From a virus: a stretch of 55,538 bases of DNA. The notes under the pieces were generated by a model. The model made no database searches. It worked only from the letters and a program-made list of their open reading frames with translations, and was not told where the DNA came from. Both the position numbers and the translations under genes were made by a program. How positions within the stretch are numbered: position 1 is the first letter of the stretch; every line of letters starts with the position of its first letter. Location of the stretch: positions 1-55,538 of IMG/VR virus record IMGVR_UViG_3300009157_000023; one strand, written 5' to 3'. Shown here piece by piece: positions 30,615 to 38,370 of this stretch.

Positions 30615-30832
30615 TGGTAAAAACGCGGGTAATAATCATTATCGAAAACGGCAAAGGCACGGAAACCCAGGAAGTACCGCTGCCAAGCCGCGAGGACGGC
30701 TTTTTCGGCAAACTGGAACTGATATTCGACCGGGGGCGCGTGGTAAACAATCATGTGCCGATGGAACGCTTGCCGATCAAGCCGATAACCAAAGAAGAGT
30801 GGGAAGAATTAATCGGGAGGATAGACCGGTGA
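30614..30832 (+). CDS. Hypothetical protein, 72 aa
   Basis: The ATG overlaps the minor head protein stop. The product is a short alpha/beta protein (KTRVIIIIENGKGTETQEVP) ending in a helix. No family is recognised. It is the first of a group of late accessory genes. Confidence 0.6.
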   Translation: MVKTRVIIIIENGKGTETQEVPLPSREDGFFGKLELIFDRGRVVNNHVPMERLPIKPITKEEWEELIGRIDR

Positions 30833-31122
30833 AAGGATTGCCAGAACAAGAGAAAGCGAAGAAGGATTTGCTGCAATACCTTGATATGTTAAAAAATGCA
30901 GTGACGGAATCCGATGTTTCAGATTTTAGCCTAAACGTTATAAATGTCATAACAGAAGTCATTGACGGGAAAAGCAAAAACATTTGGCCGCGTCCCATAG
31001 ATAGTAAGCATGACGGAACACAGCTTATCACTTTAAAGGTATTGCTTAACCATGGCGTTAAACCGTATGGACAAGCAATAACCATAAAGGGGTTTGAAGA
31101 AATGCACGGGGTTAAGAAATGA
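30829..31122 (+). CDS. Hypothetical helical protein, 97 aa (GTG start)
   Basis: GTG 30829 overlaps the previous stop as GTGA. The product is helical with DLLQYLDMLKNAVTESDVSD and a Trp-containing middle. Function unknown. It overlaps the next gene as ATGA. Confidence 0.55.
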   Translation: MKGLPEQEKAKKDLLQYLDMLKNAVTESDVSDFSLNVINVITEVIDGKSKNIWPRPIDSKHDGTQLITLKVLLNHGVKPYGQAITIKGFEEMHGVKK

Positions 31123-31283
31123 GCGCAAGGCTAGATGAATCACTGACTCGCAAGAAAGATGTAAAAGTAGATTTGAGTGATTGCGAAATATCGGAGAGCG
31201 GGAATATCCAGAAAAAGAGCGCAAGCGCAATGTGCGATGATTGCGATGAGAAAAACTCAGAGCTTTGCAAACCGGATGTCTGA
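31119..31283 (+). CDS. Small Cys-containing acidic protein, 54 aa
   Basis: The start overlaps the previous stop. The C-terminal part has MCDDCDEKNSELC, a possible zinc site, and the middle is acidic and Ser-rich. Function unknown. Confidence 0.5.
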   Translation: MSARLDESLTRKKDVKVDLSDCEISESGNIQKKSASAMCDDCDEKNSELCKPDV

Positions 31284-31316
31284 AACAGAATTTTAAACTA
31301 AACAAAAGGACCAACA

Positions 31317-31865
31317 ATGGAAAAGTATATGTTTTACATCTGCATTTGTTTCATCGTTTTATCTGCTGCGTGGTTTTGCATCCAGCCGGTTATCCGGGCA
31401 ACAAAGGATTTGCGCTCTCAATCGGACCAGGGCGAAGATTCACGGCTTGGAATACATGTAAAACCAGACACGCTTTCGATCTATGGCATCCCTAGCCATC
31501 CCCGTTTTGCAACCCTGGAAAGCGATTCATCGTTTAGCCCGGCGATTAAGTGGAAGCAACAGGAATTTGTTTCCCTCTTAACCGTTGCCTCAGATTCGGC
31601 AATTATGCTATCGCATCAATTCCGGCAAGGAATAATATATCTGCTCGGACGCTATCAAAGGGAATGCTATACTGACACAGAGAGGGTTTGCACTGGGATT
31701 TATAAAAATCTGCAAACAGGCAAAACGTGGATAATGCCTTGCGACAAGAATGCTAATATTTTAGGCGCTGTAGAATTATTCAGGTCTGAAAAAATCGAGC
31801 GTGCAGAACCAACGCTTTCCGGCTTTGAAGCGTGGATAAGCGGGCAAAGGTTGGAGGCCAAATGA
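31317..31865 (+). CDS. Membrane-anchored protein, paralogue of the lipoprotein at 32128
   Basis: A single N-terminal hydrophobic anchor (FYICICFIVLSAAWFCIQPV) leads into a 155-residue domain likely outside the cytoplasm. The segment RQGIIYLLGRYQRECYTDTE and the ending PTLSGFEAWISG match the protein encoded at 32128-32901 (RGLLDLLDEYSEYCYDDS and PTFPGFKEWLRG), so the two are related. No known family is recognised. Confidence 0.65.
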   Translation: MEKYMFYICICFIVLSAAWFCIQPVIRATKDLRSQSDQGEDSRLGIHVKPDTLSIYGIPSHPRFATLESDSSFSPAIKWKQQEFVSLLTVASDSAIMLSHQFRQGIIYLLGRYQRECYTDTERVCTGIYKNLQTGKTWIMPCDKNANILGAVELFRSEKIERAEPTLSGFEAWISGQRLEAK

Positions 31866-32131
31866 AAGAGGAAGTAAACATCAATGAAATTACACTCGCT
31901 TTAAATGTATTGGAAAACTTCAATGCAACAGATTTGTCTAATGCAGAATTCTACGAAAACGGCGAGCGGCTTGAAATAGACAAGGATGTAATAGACTATT
32001 TTAAAGAAATAGGTTTGACGAATAAGAATTTCGTTGAACTAAGATTTTGGGAGGAAGCCCACAACTTACCGAAATGGGAATTTAGTTGCGGTGGATCTTG
32101 CGGTGATTGCGAGAAAAAGGAGGCCAAATGA
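31862..32131 (+). CDS. Hypothetical acidic protein, 89 aa
   Basis: ATG 31862 overlaps the previous stop. The product is acidic and helical, with a C-terminal Cys motif (CGGSCGDCEKK). It lies between the two related exported proteins and overlaps the second. Function unknown. Confidence 0.6.
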   Translation: MKEEVNINEITLALNVLENFNATDLSNAEFYENGERLEIDKDVIDYFKEIGLTNKNFVELRFWEEAHNLPKWEFSCGGSCGDCEKKEAK

Positions 32132-32901
32132 AAACACTCATTATCACCTTACTCCTTGCCGCGTGCGCGTGGGGGCAGGACGCTAAAATGCCACAAGTTA
32201 TTTATCCTGCGTATCCCGGAATGCAAGCGAGTGGGTGGGGACATAGCATAACCGATCTGGTTGGCAGGGAAGTAATTAAACAATCGGCGTTGCAGCTTGA
32301 TTTGTACGATAAATTCATTCCATACGGCCATAAGTCACCGTCCGGCCATGTTCCGGCGCTGGTTGAGAGAACTTACAAAGACAGCACACAAGTATTGCGT
32401 GGAACGTATGTGATTGAATTTGAATATGATTTATACACTCCTTTCAAGGAAATTGATTGTGATTCAAAGCAAACTCACTATCCGGCGCTTATAACAGTTT
32501 CTATGCTATTGGGCAAAGAAAGAATTCTTGTAGGCAGGTCGTTCCCCGGCATATTTACAGAAAAAGAATGCAAAGAAAATAACTCAAAAGAACTTGTCGA
32601 CGAAGCATGGACACAAAAACCGGCTGTAAGCCTTATTCCAAATTATACTCCATTCGCAAGCAATCAAACGATTCCAGAAATTAACCGTCATTCTCTGGTG
32701 CGCGGACTACTTGATTTGTTGGATGAATATTCAGAATATTGCTATGATGATTCGACAAAGCAAGTGCATTATTACGGGATGACAATTACTAACGGTTATG
32801 GACGTATAGTAAGCGAGACTATTTCTGATTCAGCGATATATTACACCCACAAACAGCCCACATTCCCCGGATTCAAAGAATGGCTGAGGGGGATGAAATG
32901 A
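32128..32901 (+). CDS. Putative lipoprotein, 257 aa, related to the protein at 31317
   Basis: The N-terminus ITLLLAACAWG contains a lipobox-like LAAC, so lipid anchoring or secretion is likely. The rest is a mixed alpha/beta domain with YVIEFEYDLYTPFKEIDC and the paralogous C-terminus described for 31317-31865. Encoded in the late head operon, it is unusual there; lysis-time envelope action or cargo are possible. Confidence 0.65.
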   Translation: MKTLIITLLLAACAWGQDAKMPQVIYPAYPGMQASGWGHSITDLVGREVIKQSALQLDLYDKFIPYGHKSPSGHVPALVERTYKDSTQVLRGTYVIEFEYDLYTPFKEIDCDSKQTHYPALITVSMLLGKERILVGRSFPGIFTEKECKENNSKELVDEAWTQKPAVSLIPNYTPFASNQTIPEINRHSLVRGLLDLLDEYSEYCYDDSTKQVHYYGMTITNGYGRIVSETISDSAIYYTHKQPTFPGFKEWLRGMK

Positions 32902-33101
32902 AAGGACGCAAATTAAAAAGGCGCAAAGGTATTTTGTTTGATTATAATTACGATGGCATTTATGGATATGAACGCATAACAAAGTTTTGGAAAAAATACT
33001 GGCGCAGATGGCAAAAGAGAAATTGCAAATCAGATACCACGCAACAAATACAAGAGAACGATAATGCTCGCGTGGGGACATTGTGCGAGGATGATTTATG
33101 A
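32898..33101 (+). CDS. Very basic small protein, 67 aa
   Basis: ATG 32898 overlaps the lipoprotein stop. Residues 1-45 are rich in Arg, Lys and aromatic residues (KGRKLKRRKGILF, KKYWRRWQKRN), suggesting nucleic-acid or membrane binding. Function unknown. Confidence 0.55.
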   Translation: MKGRKLKRRKGILFDYNYDGIYGYERITKFWKKYWRRWQKRNCKSDTTQQIQENDNARVGTLCEDDL

Positions 33102-33433
33102 CATATGAAGAACGTAAGATTATTGATGAGCACATTTTAGATTTAGCCGACTGTGTTAGAAAATCTTTTTTGCATCAAATAAGAACTGAATTACAGCAAT
33201 TCCAAGCATTGCAAGACAAACTACGTTCACCAACAATGGGCAATTATAGTGATAACAGTTTAAGGAATGAAATTAGCGATTTAAAAAAAGCGGTTGCATG
33301 TCTTGAAAAGGATCGTGGTGATTATGATATATATGTTAAATGTTTTATGCAGTTTCTTAGGGTGGCGTCCGAATATCAACTTTCTGCCGCAACTCTTCTT
33401 AAACTTGCAAACAAAAAACTTGACATAAAATGA
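33098..33433 (+). CDS. Helical coiled-coil protein, 111 aa
   Basis: The product is nearly all helical with coiled-coil segments (RTELQQFQALQDKLRSPTMG and NEISDLKKAVACLEKDRGDY). Both ends overlap neighbours by 4 nt. Function unknown. Confidence 0.6.
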   Translation: MTYEERKIIDEHILDLADCVRKSFLHQIRTELQQFQALQDKLRSPTMGNYSDNSLRNEISDLKKAVACLEKDRGDYDIYVKCFMQFLRVASEYQLSAATLLKLANKKLDIK

Positions 33434-33663
33434 ATAATTTCTGGCAAACCGCTTTTATGCTCATTCTGATTTTTTTTACCTTTAAAAAAGTGCTGAAGCT
33501 TAAATACGGCACCTGCGTCGGATGGTACGATGAAAGAGTGGCTAAAATAGAAGAGCGCAATTCTAAAATATTGTTTTGGTTTGTGCTATTGTTGTTTGAA
33601 ATTGGGTTTGCAGCGTATATAATACAAATGGAATTTCATAATAATGCTCTGCCAACAATGTAA
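33430..33663 (+). CDS. Two-segment membrane protein with WYDER motif, 77 aa
   Basis: Hydrophobic segments lie at residues 5-17 (TAFMLILIFFTF) and 45-64 (LFWFVLLLFEIGFAAYIIQM), flanking a loop with CVGWYDERVAKIEE. A similar WYWYDERFKIKTFEW loop occurs in the membrane protein at 43302-43643. Function unknown. Confidence 0.55.
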   Translation: MNNFWQTAFMLILIFFTFKKVLKLKYGTCVGWYDERVAKIEERNSKILFWFVLLLFEIGFAAYIIQMEFHNNALPTM

Positions 33664-33826
33664 GCACGAGGACAAAACCAGTTTAGGCAGGCATCAATGT
33701 AAGGATTGCCAGTCCTGGTTTTGCGCCAAACACATTTATACCTACGTTGACGGCAATAACATTGCAATAACCCGCAACAGCCCGGAACTTTGCCGGGAGT
33801 GCTATAGAAAGAAGTATGGAAATTAA
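33644..33826 (+). CDS. Zinc-finger mini-protein, 60 aa
   Basis: Cys/His positions CQQCKHED, HQCKDCQSWFCAKH and CRECYRKKY resemble a small treble-clef or AN1/FYVE-like zinc site with two metal ions. It overlaps the upstream gene by 20 nt. Probably a binding adaptor; function unknown. Confidence 0.65.
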   Translation: MLCQQCKHEDKTSLGRHQCKDCQSWFCAKHIYTYVDGNNIAITRNSPELCRECYRKKYGN

Positions 33827-33844
33827 CCAGCAGCAGGAGGATGT

Positions 33845-34561
33845 ATGAAAACCATCATTACCTTAATTCTCGCATTGTCTTTATCCTTATTCGCACAGGT
33901 GAAAGTAACCATCCCGGGCGCGGAAAAGGTGGAAGCAAAAGACAATTTGAATCTTACCCTAAAACTCCCCTTCGATGAAGAGTACAAAATTAATCTGGAT
34001 AACACTGATCAAGACCGCCGGGCGCTGGTTAAAATCCGCATCGATGGGCGAAACGTCACCGATGACGGTTTAATATTGCGCCGGGGCGAGACAATAGCAT
34101 TAGAGAGATTTTTGGACACCGGGGATCTGGCAAGTGGGCCTAAATTTAAGTTCGTGGAAAAAACCGACCAGTTGCGCAAAACCCGCAAGGACAATACAGA
34201 GGACGGGCAAATAATTGTCATTGTGCAATACGAGAAATCGGATAAGCCGGTGGTAGAATACCAATTCGAGCAAGCGCATTATTGGGGGTATGGTGGTTTT
34301 ACTCCATGTCATGACTTAGTAATCTCTGCTGATAGTAATTTATTAGACACACAGGTCAGCTACTCAAACGTCTCATTCACTTCTGGCAGGCTCGAAATCA
34401 AAGGAACCCCAGATGTTGCGGAAGGCGTGACGGTTGAGGGCGAGCGGTCGACGCAGCGATTCCAGGCTGATAAAGTGGGCGAGATGGAGGATCGGATCGA
34501 TACCTTGACAATATCGCTGGTAGGATATTATAAGACTCCGCCGGTGTTGCTGAATAAATAA
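33845..34561 (+). CDS. Secreted beta-rich protein, 238 aa
   Basis: A signal peptide (TIITLILALSLSLFAQ) is followed by beta-rich sequence (VKVTIPGAEKVEAKDNLNLT and later YWGYGGFTPCHDL). The start has AGGAGG upstream. No family is recognised. It is one of several exported proteins encoded in the late region and may be prophage cargo or a periplasmic lysis factor. Confidence 0.65.
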   Translation: MKTIITLILALSLSLFAQVKVTIPGAEKVEAKDNLNLTLKLPFDEEYKINLDNTDQDRRALVKIRIDGRNVTDDGLILRRGETIALERFLDTGDLASGPKFKFVEKTDQLRKTRKDNTEDGQIIVIVQYEKSDKPVVEYQFEQAHYWGYGGFTPCHDLVISADSNLLDTQVSYSNVSFTSGRLEIKGTPDVAEGVTVEGERSTQRFQADKVGEMEDRIDTLTISLVGYYKTPPVLLNK

Positions 34562-34571
34562 AGGACTAGCT

Positions 34572-34757
34572 ATGACCATCGAATCCGAATTCGACCTGCA
34601 TGATGATGTCCGGATAAAAGAACTTGACCGGCCCGGCAAGGTGCTATCGATCTATATCGCACCCAAAGGCATTCAATACAATGTGCGTTATATTTATGAT
34701 GGGTGCGCCAAAGAGGTTTACTTTTTCGCAGATGAGTTGGAGAAAAGAAATAATTAA
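34572..34757 (+). CDS. Small KOW/SH3-like protein, 61 aa
   Basis: The product has DVRIKELDRPGKVLSIYI then NVRYIYDGCAKEVYFFADEL, a five-strand SH3/KOW-like pattern often found in small phage proteins. It is the last gene before the capsid leader region. Confidence 0.6.
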   Translation: MTIESEFDLHDDVRIKELDRPGKVLSIYIAPKGIQYNVRYIYDGCAKEVYFFADELEKRNN

Positions 34758-34799
34758 TATTTTTTTCACAAAACAAAAAAAGTTCTTGCGAAAGTTTGT

Positions 34800-34815
34800 T
34801 ATGGCATTATATTAA
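34800..34815 (+). promoter_or_regulatory. Shared promoter-like motif, copy 2
   Basis: TATGGCATTATATTAA matches the motif at 23650-23665 except for one C/T difference. TATATT at 34808-34813 is the likely -10; TTGCGA at 34787 gives a short 15-nt spacing as a weak -35. TTGACA follows at 34819 and could begin a second promoter. Position before the structured leader suggests the late head promoter. Confidence 0.55.
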
Positions 34816-34848
34816 CCCTTGACAGCTCAATTCTCTATTTTCTCACAA

Positions 34849-34911
34849 GGGATTTAGGGTGTGCGGGTATGATAAGTTGACGGGCAGGCCACCTGGTCTG
34901 CCCTAAATCCC
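34849..34911 (+). other. Competing RNA hairpins in the capsid leader
   Basis: GGGATTTAGGG (34849-34859) is perfectly complementary to CCCTAAATCCC (34901-34911). Within it GGGCAGGCC (34882-34890) pairs with GGTCTGCCC (34895-34903) around ACCT. The two stems share CCC 34901-34903, so they cannot both be complete. This resembles an attenuator or a folded RNA element. Confidence 0.6.
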
Positions 34912-34955
34912 TTTAAGTTTTGAGCAAGACATATTCGGCTCGACCGAACAAAGGA

Positions 34956-35007
34956 AAGCCGTGGTTTACTTTTTCACGAAAGTGGAATGGTAGATCACGG
35001 CTTTTTT
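34956..35007 (+). terminator. Intrinsic terminator in the capsid leader
   Basis: AAGCCGTG (34956-34963) pairs with CACGGCTT (34996-35003), enclosing a small hairpin (TTCAC, GAAA, GTGGAA), and is followed by TTTTTT. It lies between the promoter-like motif and the capsid gene, so it could attenuate late transcription. Confidence 0.75.
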
Positions 35008-35033
35008 ATTTTCTCCCGCTCCCCCCAAAACAG

Positions 35034-35062
35034 CAGGGTCAGGCCTGGTCCTCCTGGCCCTG
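35034..35062 (+). other. Hairpin just upstream of the capsid fusion start
   Basis: CAGGGTCAGG (35034-35043) pairs over 10 bp with CCTGGCCCTG (35053-35062), one G-T, with a 9-nt loop. No T-run follows. The capsid fusion ATG lies 27 nt downstream, so the hairpin may protect the 5' end of a processed transcript. Confidence 0.55.
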
Positions 35063-35089
35063 TTGGTATACTAGCGAAAGGCTTTTTAA

Positions 35090-38005
35090 ATGTACACAAA
35101 TATAAGCGAAGTGCCGGAAAACCTGAGAAACATCAATATCGCCAATCTCTCCGAAATCAAGCTGCCCGAGCTGGCAGAACAGATCTCAGGCGGGGTTTAT
35201 GATACCATGAACAAAATCGAAGAGGCGTTAAGGGTAAAGTTTCTTGCCGGGAAAAAGAACGCTTCGCTGTACCTGCAGGACGTCAAGGGCAAATCCGCCA
35301 TTTACCGTATCTCCGATTATTCGGAAGCGCAATACAAACAAGCTACTTACTCTGTAGAATTTTCATATATCGACAAACAATTTACTTTCGGTGAGCCGAA
35401 AGAAGTCGAAATAAAAGAAGTCGTTATCACCAAAGAGGAAACTCCTCAGCTTCCCAATCCGGAAAATTTCCTGATGGAAGAAACTGTCAATTCCGCCGAA
35501 TCAGGCGAAATCTCCCTTTCCGGCAAAATTTTGCTGGAAGAATCGAAAGAGTCAAAGGGCACAATCAAAGCGCGCGTCCCGATGATCAAAATCGGTCAAT
35601 ATACCGATAACGGCAACCGATATTTCGAAGAGTGCTGGACCTGGCTTATGCAGGACATATCCCGCTTGAGCGAGTCCACCAAGTCCCGGAAAGTCCTGGA
35701 CATGTACCCCACTCACAAACCGGCTCTTGATCCGAAAGATCCAAGTTATTTTATGCTCCGTGCGGCTATTATCACCGAAGCGTCGAGGATAGACGATATC
35801 GGCTATATTCATTTCGAGACACTGAAAGAAGCTGCTGGCCCCACTATAGCAGAACAGATCGGCCTTGGAATGATAGGCGGCGTCTCTCTCCGCGCTTTCC
35901 CGAAAGAAGGTTATTTCGAAACCAACAACAAGGGCGGGCATGATGTAAAACGCCTTACCCTTTTAGGCTGTGATTTTACCGACGTTGGAGCAATGCCATT
36001 TGAGGCAAATGAAAAAGGTTTTAAACTTGAGGAAGAAAATACCATGAATCCCGAAGAAATCAAGGCTTTGCAGGATAAAGCCGCGGCTGATGAAGCCGAA
36101 AAGAAACGCCTGGTGGAAGAGAACAAGGCGCTGAAAGAATCCGAGAAAAAGGCGGCTGTCGAAAGACGGCGCAATATGCTCATCGAGCATGTCACGGCGA
36201 AAGTCGCTGGCATAAAGGATTTTGGCGATATCACCAAAGCCGGCATCCTGGAAGATGCGAAAAATGCTGTAGTAGTCGTAATGGCAGAGCAGGATAACGA
36301 CGAAGTAGCCAAGCTGAAGCTGGAAGAGTTTATCACCAAATCCGTCGAACGGCGCAAAAAAGAAATTATCGAAGCGCAAAAGCAGATCATGGAGCAACAG
36401 AAATCCGGAATCAACAATCCGGCTATGTTGAACCTGCTCTCTGAGCAAGGCCGCCAGGTCGGCTTTACCAAAGAAATCACCGGCGGATCCGTCAGGCTGC
36501 GCGATTTGATCCTCTCCAAGATTTACAACCGGCCGATGTACCAGGACGGCAAGTTTTTGCTGGAACAATGGGACGACAAATTGCAGCCATTGATCGATCA
36601 GCAAATCTATTACATGGAGCACGTGGGCCGCTCGCAAAATGATCTGTTCGCAGTCGGCGGTATGCTGCATAACCTTATGCTTACCGAAGAGATGAAAAAG
36701 GCCGTCGCGCCGCTGCTTATGGAAGCCAATGAAGCCAGCACCTCGGGCGTGATCGGTTCCAATTTGCCGCACGAAGTCGCGGCTGCTTTGATTTATGCCG
36801 CTTATCCGGAAACCGTCGCCATGCAGATCGCGAAAACCGGTGATATGAAGTCAAGCACCAAGGATATTTTCGAAATCGGCTATCCTACCAATGACGATCA
36901 GGTTTTCAAGCGCGGCAAGCACATGTTCGGCTTTATCGAACACGGCGGCTTGAGCACCTTGGTAACAAATGGATCCGGTTTGGATGCCACGACTTACGGC
37001 GACGGTGTGGATGACGGCGCTTTGAGTGCCGCTTCGAATCAGTACGGCGATCATCTGTTTGTTGTTGTTGTCGAGGCAGTCAACGCCACCACGGCAATCA
37101 CCTGGACCGGCCTGGACGAAAACGGCGATTCCGCCACCTGGACGGTTTCCCTTGCTACCACCGATGCAGCCGGCACGATCAAGCGTTGTACTCCGACCAA
37201 TGTCGGACAGAAATGCACCGATATTTCTGCCGTTCTTGCCACTGGTATGTCCACAGCCGGGCAGATCATCGCCTTTGTGGAAAAACCAATAACCAGCGCA
37301 ACCGTTGGATCTGCTGAGGATCTGGCATACCTCGGCATTTCCAAGCAAACCGCAACAGAGGATGAATACGACCTGGGCGCCAGGATCGACATTTCCCTCG
37401 TTGAGGATATGCAGATGGCCATGCGCGACGGTTCCGGTGGTTTGGATTACCTGGCTCTTCTGGTTCAAGCCCTGCAGCAAGGCGTCGTAAACCAGATCGA
37501 CCGCAAAATGCTTTATGAGATTTGCGATGATTCCACCGGCGGAAGCCAGACCTTCGCACAAGCGACAGTCCCTGAGGGATCGACCCAAACCGAGTGGAAC
37601 AAGAAGTTTTTGTACTACAACGATCTCACCGTGGATGAAGTGGCATACAGCGGCAATTTCGAGCCGAACTGGGCCGTCTGGTCCCGTGCCGATCGTTCCC
37701 GTTTCATGGAATGGCTGGGTGACGGCTGGACGAAATATAATGTGCAGCGCAATGAACTGCACCTGCAAAGCCGCTCCATCGGCAACATCGCCGGGTGTGA
37801 AGTAATGACCTCCAAAAACGCCCGCAGAAACAGGATTGTCTACGGTACTCGCGGCGTTGGCGTGCATTACTACATCTATGTTCCATTTGTCATTTTCCAG
37901 GCTGACTGGGTGCCGTCCTTGAAAGCGAAAGCTATCATGGTCCACCACAGGGCAGCCGTGAAAATCACCCAACCGAAAACGCTCGGCAAATTGGTGATTT
38001 CATAA
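35090..38005 (+). CDS. Head maturation protease, scaffold and major capsid protein fused in one 971-aa chain
   Basis: Residues 1-125 are a preceding segment of unknown role. Residues 130-310 form a prohead protease: His209 in MYPTHKPALD and Ser266 in GGVSLRAF fit the His/Ser pair of phage head proteases. Residues 320-430 are a charged coiled coil (KKRLVEENKALKESEKKAAV), the scaffold or delta domain. From about 440 to the end is the major capsid protein, with HEVAAALIYAAYPETVAMQI and a late FQADWVPSLKAKAIMVHHR. Met319 at ATG 36044 has a ribosome binding site, so a shorter scaffold-capsid protein may also be made. The capsid is probably released by self-cleavage. Confidence 0.85.
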   Translation: MYTNISEVPENLRNINIANLSEIKLPELAEQISGGVYDTMNKIEEALRVKFLAGKKNASLYLQDVKGKSAIYRISDYSEAQYKQATYSVEFSYIDKQFTFGEPKEVEIKEVVITKEETPQLPNPENFLMEETVNSAESGEISLSGKILLEESKESKGTIKARVPMIKIGQYTDNGNRYFEECWTWLMQDISRLSESTKSRKVLDMYPTHKPALDPKDPSYFMLRAAIITEASRIDDIGYIHFETLKEAAGPTIAEQIGLGMIGGVSLRAFPKEGYFETNNKGGHDVKRLTLLGCDFTDVGAMPFEANEKGFKLEEENTMNPEEIKALQDKAAADEAEKKRLVEENKALKESEKKAAVERRRNMLIEHVTAKVAGIKDFGDITKAGILEDAKNAVVVVMAEQDNDEVAKLKLEEFITKSVERRKKEIIEAQKQIMEQQKSGINNPAMLNLLSEQGRQVGFTKEITGGSVRLRDLILSKIYNRPMYQDGKFLLEQWDDKLQPLIDQQIYYMEHVGRSQNDLFAVGGMLHNLMLTEEMKKAVAPLLMEANEASTSGVIGSNLPHEVAAALIYAAYPETVAMQIAKTGDMKSSTKDIFEIGYPTNDDQVFKRGKHMFGFIEHGGLSTLVTNGSGLDATTYGDGVDDGALSAASNQYGDHLFVVVVEAVNATTAITWTGLDENGDSATWTVSLATTDAAGTIKRCTPTNVGQKCTDISAVLATGMSTAGQIIAFVEKPITSATVGSAEDLAYLGISKQTATEDEYDLGARIDISLVEDMQMAMRDGSGGLDYLALLVQALQQGVVNQIDRKMLYEICDDSTGGSQTFAQATVPEGSTQTEWNKKFLYYNDLTVDEVAYSGNFEPNWAVWSRADRSRFMEWLGDGWTKYNVQRNELHLQSRSIGNIAGCEVMTSKNARRNRIVYGTRGVGVHYYIYVPFVIFQADWVPSLKAKAIMVHHRAAVKITQPKTLGKLVIS
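36030..36046 (+). promoter_or_regulatory. Internal ribosome binding site and ATG inside the capsid fusion
   Basis: AGGAAG at 36030-36035 is followed after 8 nt by in-frame ATG 36044 (codon 319), exactly at the protease/scaffold boundary. Starting here would make a 653-aa scaffold-capsid product without the protease, setting a low protease to capsid ratio. Internal starts are known in other phage protease-scaffold genes such as lambda C/Nu3. Confidence 0.6.
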
Positions 38006-38027
38006 GTTTCCTCCCCGCAGCGCAAAA

Positions 38028-38065
38028 AGGCCGGGTATTTGGGCAGATGCCCGGCCTGTTTTTTT
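38028..38065 (+). terminator. Terminator after the capsid gene
   Basis: AGGCCGGG (38028-38035) pairs with CCCGGCCT (38050-38057) and is followed by GTTTTTTT. The next gene starts 16 nt later, so it probably acts as a partial terminator that lowers expression relative to capsid. Confidence 0.85.
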
Positions 38066-38080
38066 ATTCTGAGGAGTGTC

Positions 38081-38368
38081 ATGTTTCGCATTAAAAATAT
38101 TTCATCGAAAAAGCTGGAGCGCGATATAGTCCATCCCAAACTTGGACTACTCCGCCTTTCAGTTAATCCGCAAGAAATGAGTGAATTGCTTCCGGATGAG
38201 TGGCTTTCCCACTTTCAGCAGAATGCTTTTGACGGTATGCAGATTGTGCCGCAATACGAAAAAGTAAAGAAAGAAGCCAGTGAACCGGAAGTACTCGTTT
38301 TGAATTCCACCGGGCCGATAGAAGTCAAGAAAAACCCGGCAATAAAGAAATCCAACAGGGTGAAATAA
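38081..38368 (+). CDS. Small structural-module protein, 95 aa
   Basis: ATG 38081 has GAGGAG upstream, right after the terminator. The product begins with a beta strand region (MFRIKNISSKKLERDIVHPK) and ends with a Lys-rich tail. Placement after the capsid gene is typical of small head proteins; no family is recognised. Confidence 0.6.
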   Translation: MFRIKNISSKKLERDIVHPKLGLLRLSVNPQEMSELLPDEWLSHFQQNAFDGMQIVPQYEKVKKEASEPEVLVLNSTGPIEVKKNPAIKKSNRVK

Positions 38369-38370
38369 TC

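Larger units (their letters stand above)
34758..35089 (+). other. Structured leader region before the capsid operon
   Basis: This 332-nt stretch has no convincing gene. It contains a promoter-like motif, an 11-bp inverted repeat with an inner hairpin, a small TTCGG/CCGAA stem-loop (34934-34948), an intrinsic terminator and a further 10-bp hairpin just upstream of the capsid fusion start. It probably controls late transcription or RNA stability. Confidence 0.65.

Noticed and set aside
35552-36772. Long minus-strand frames opposite the capsid fusion (129, 202 and 269 codons)
   Set aside because: They are shadows of a codon-biased gene; they lack starts with binding sites and known motifs.
36851-37972. 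373-codon minus-strand frame opposite the capsid domain
   Set aside because: The plus-strand capsid protein is well supported, and the opposite frame is a codon-use artefact.
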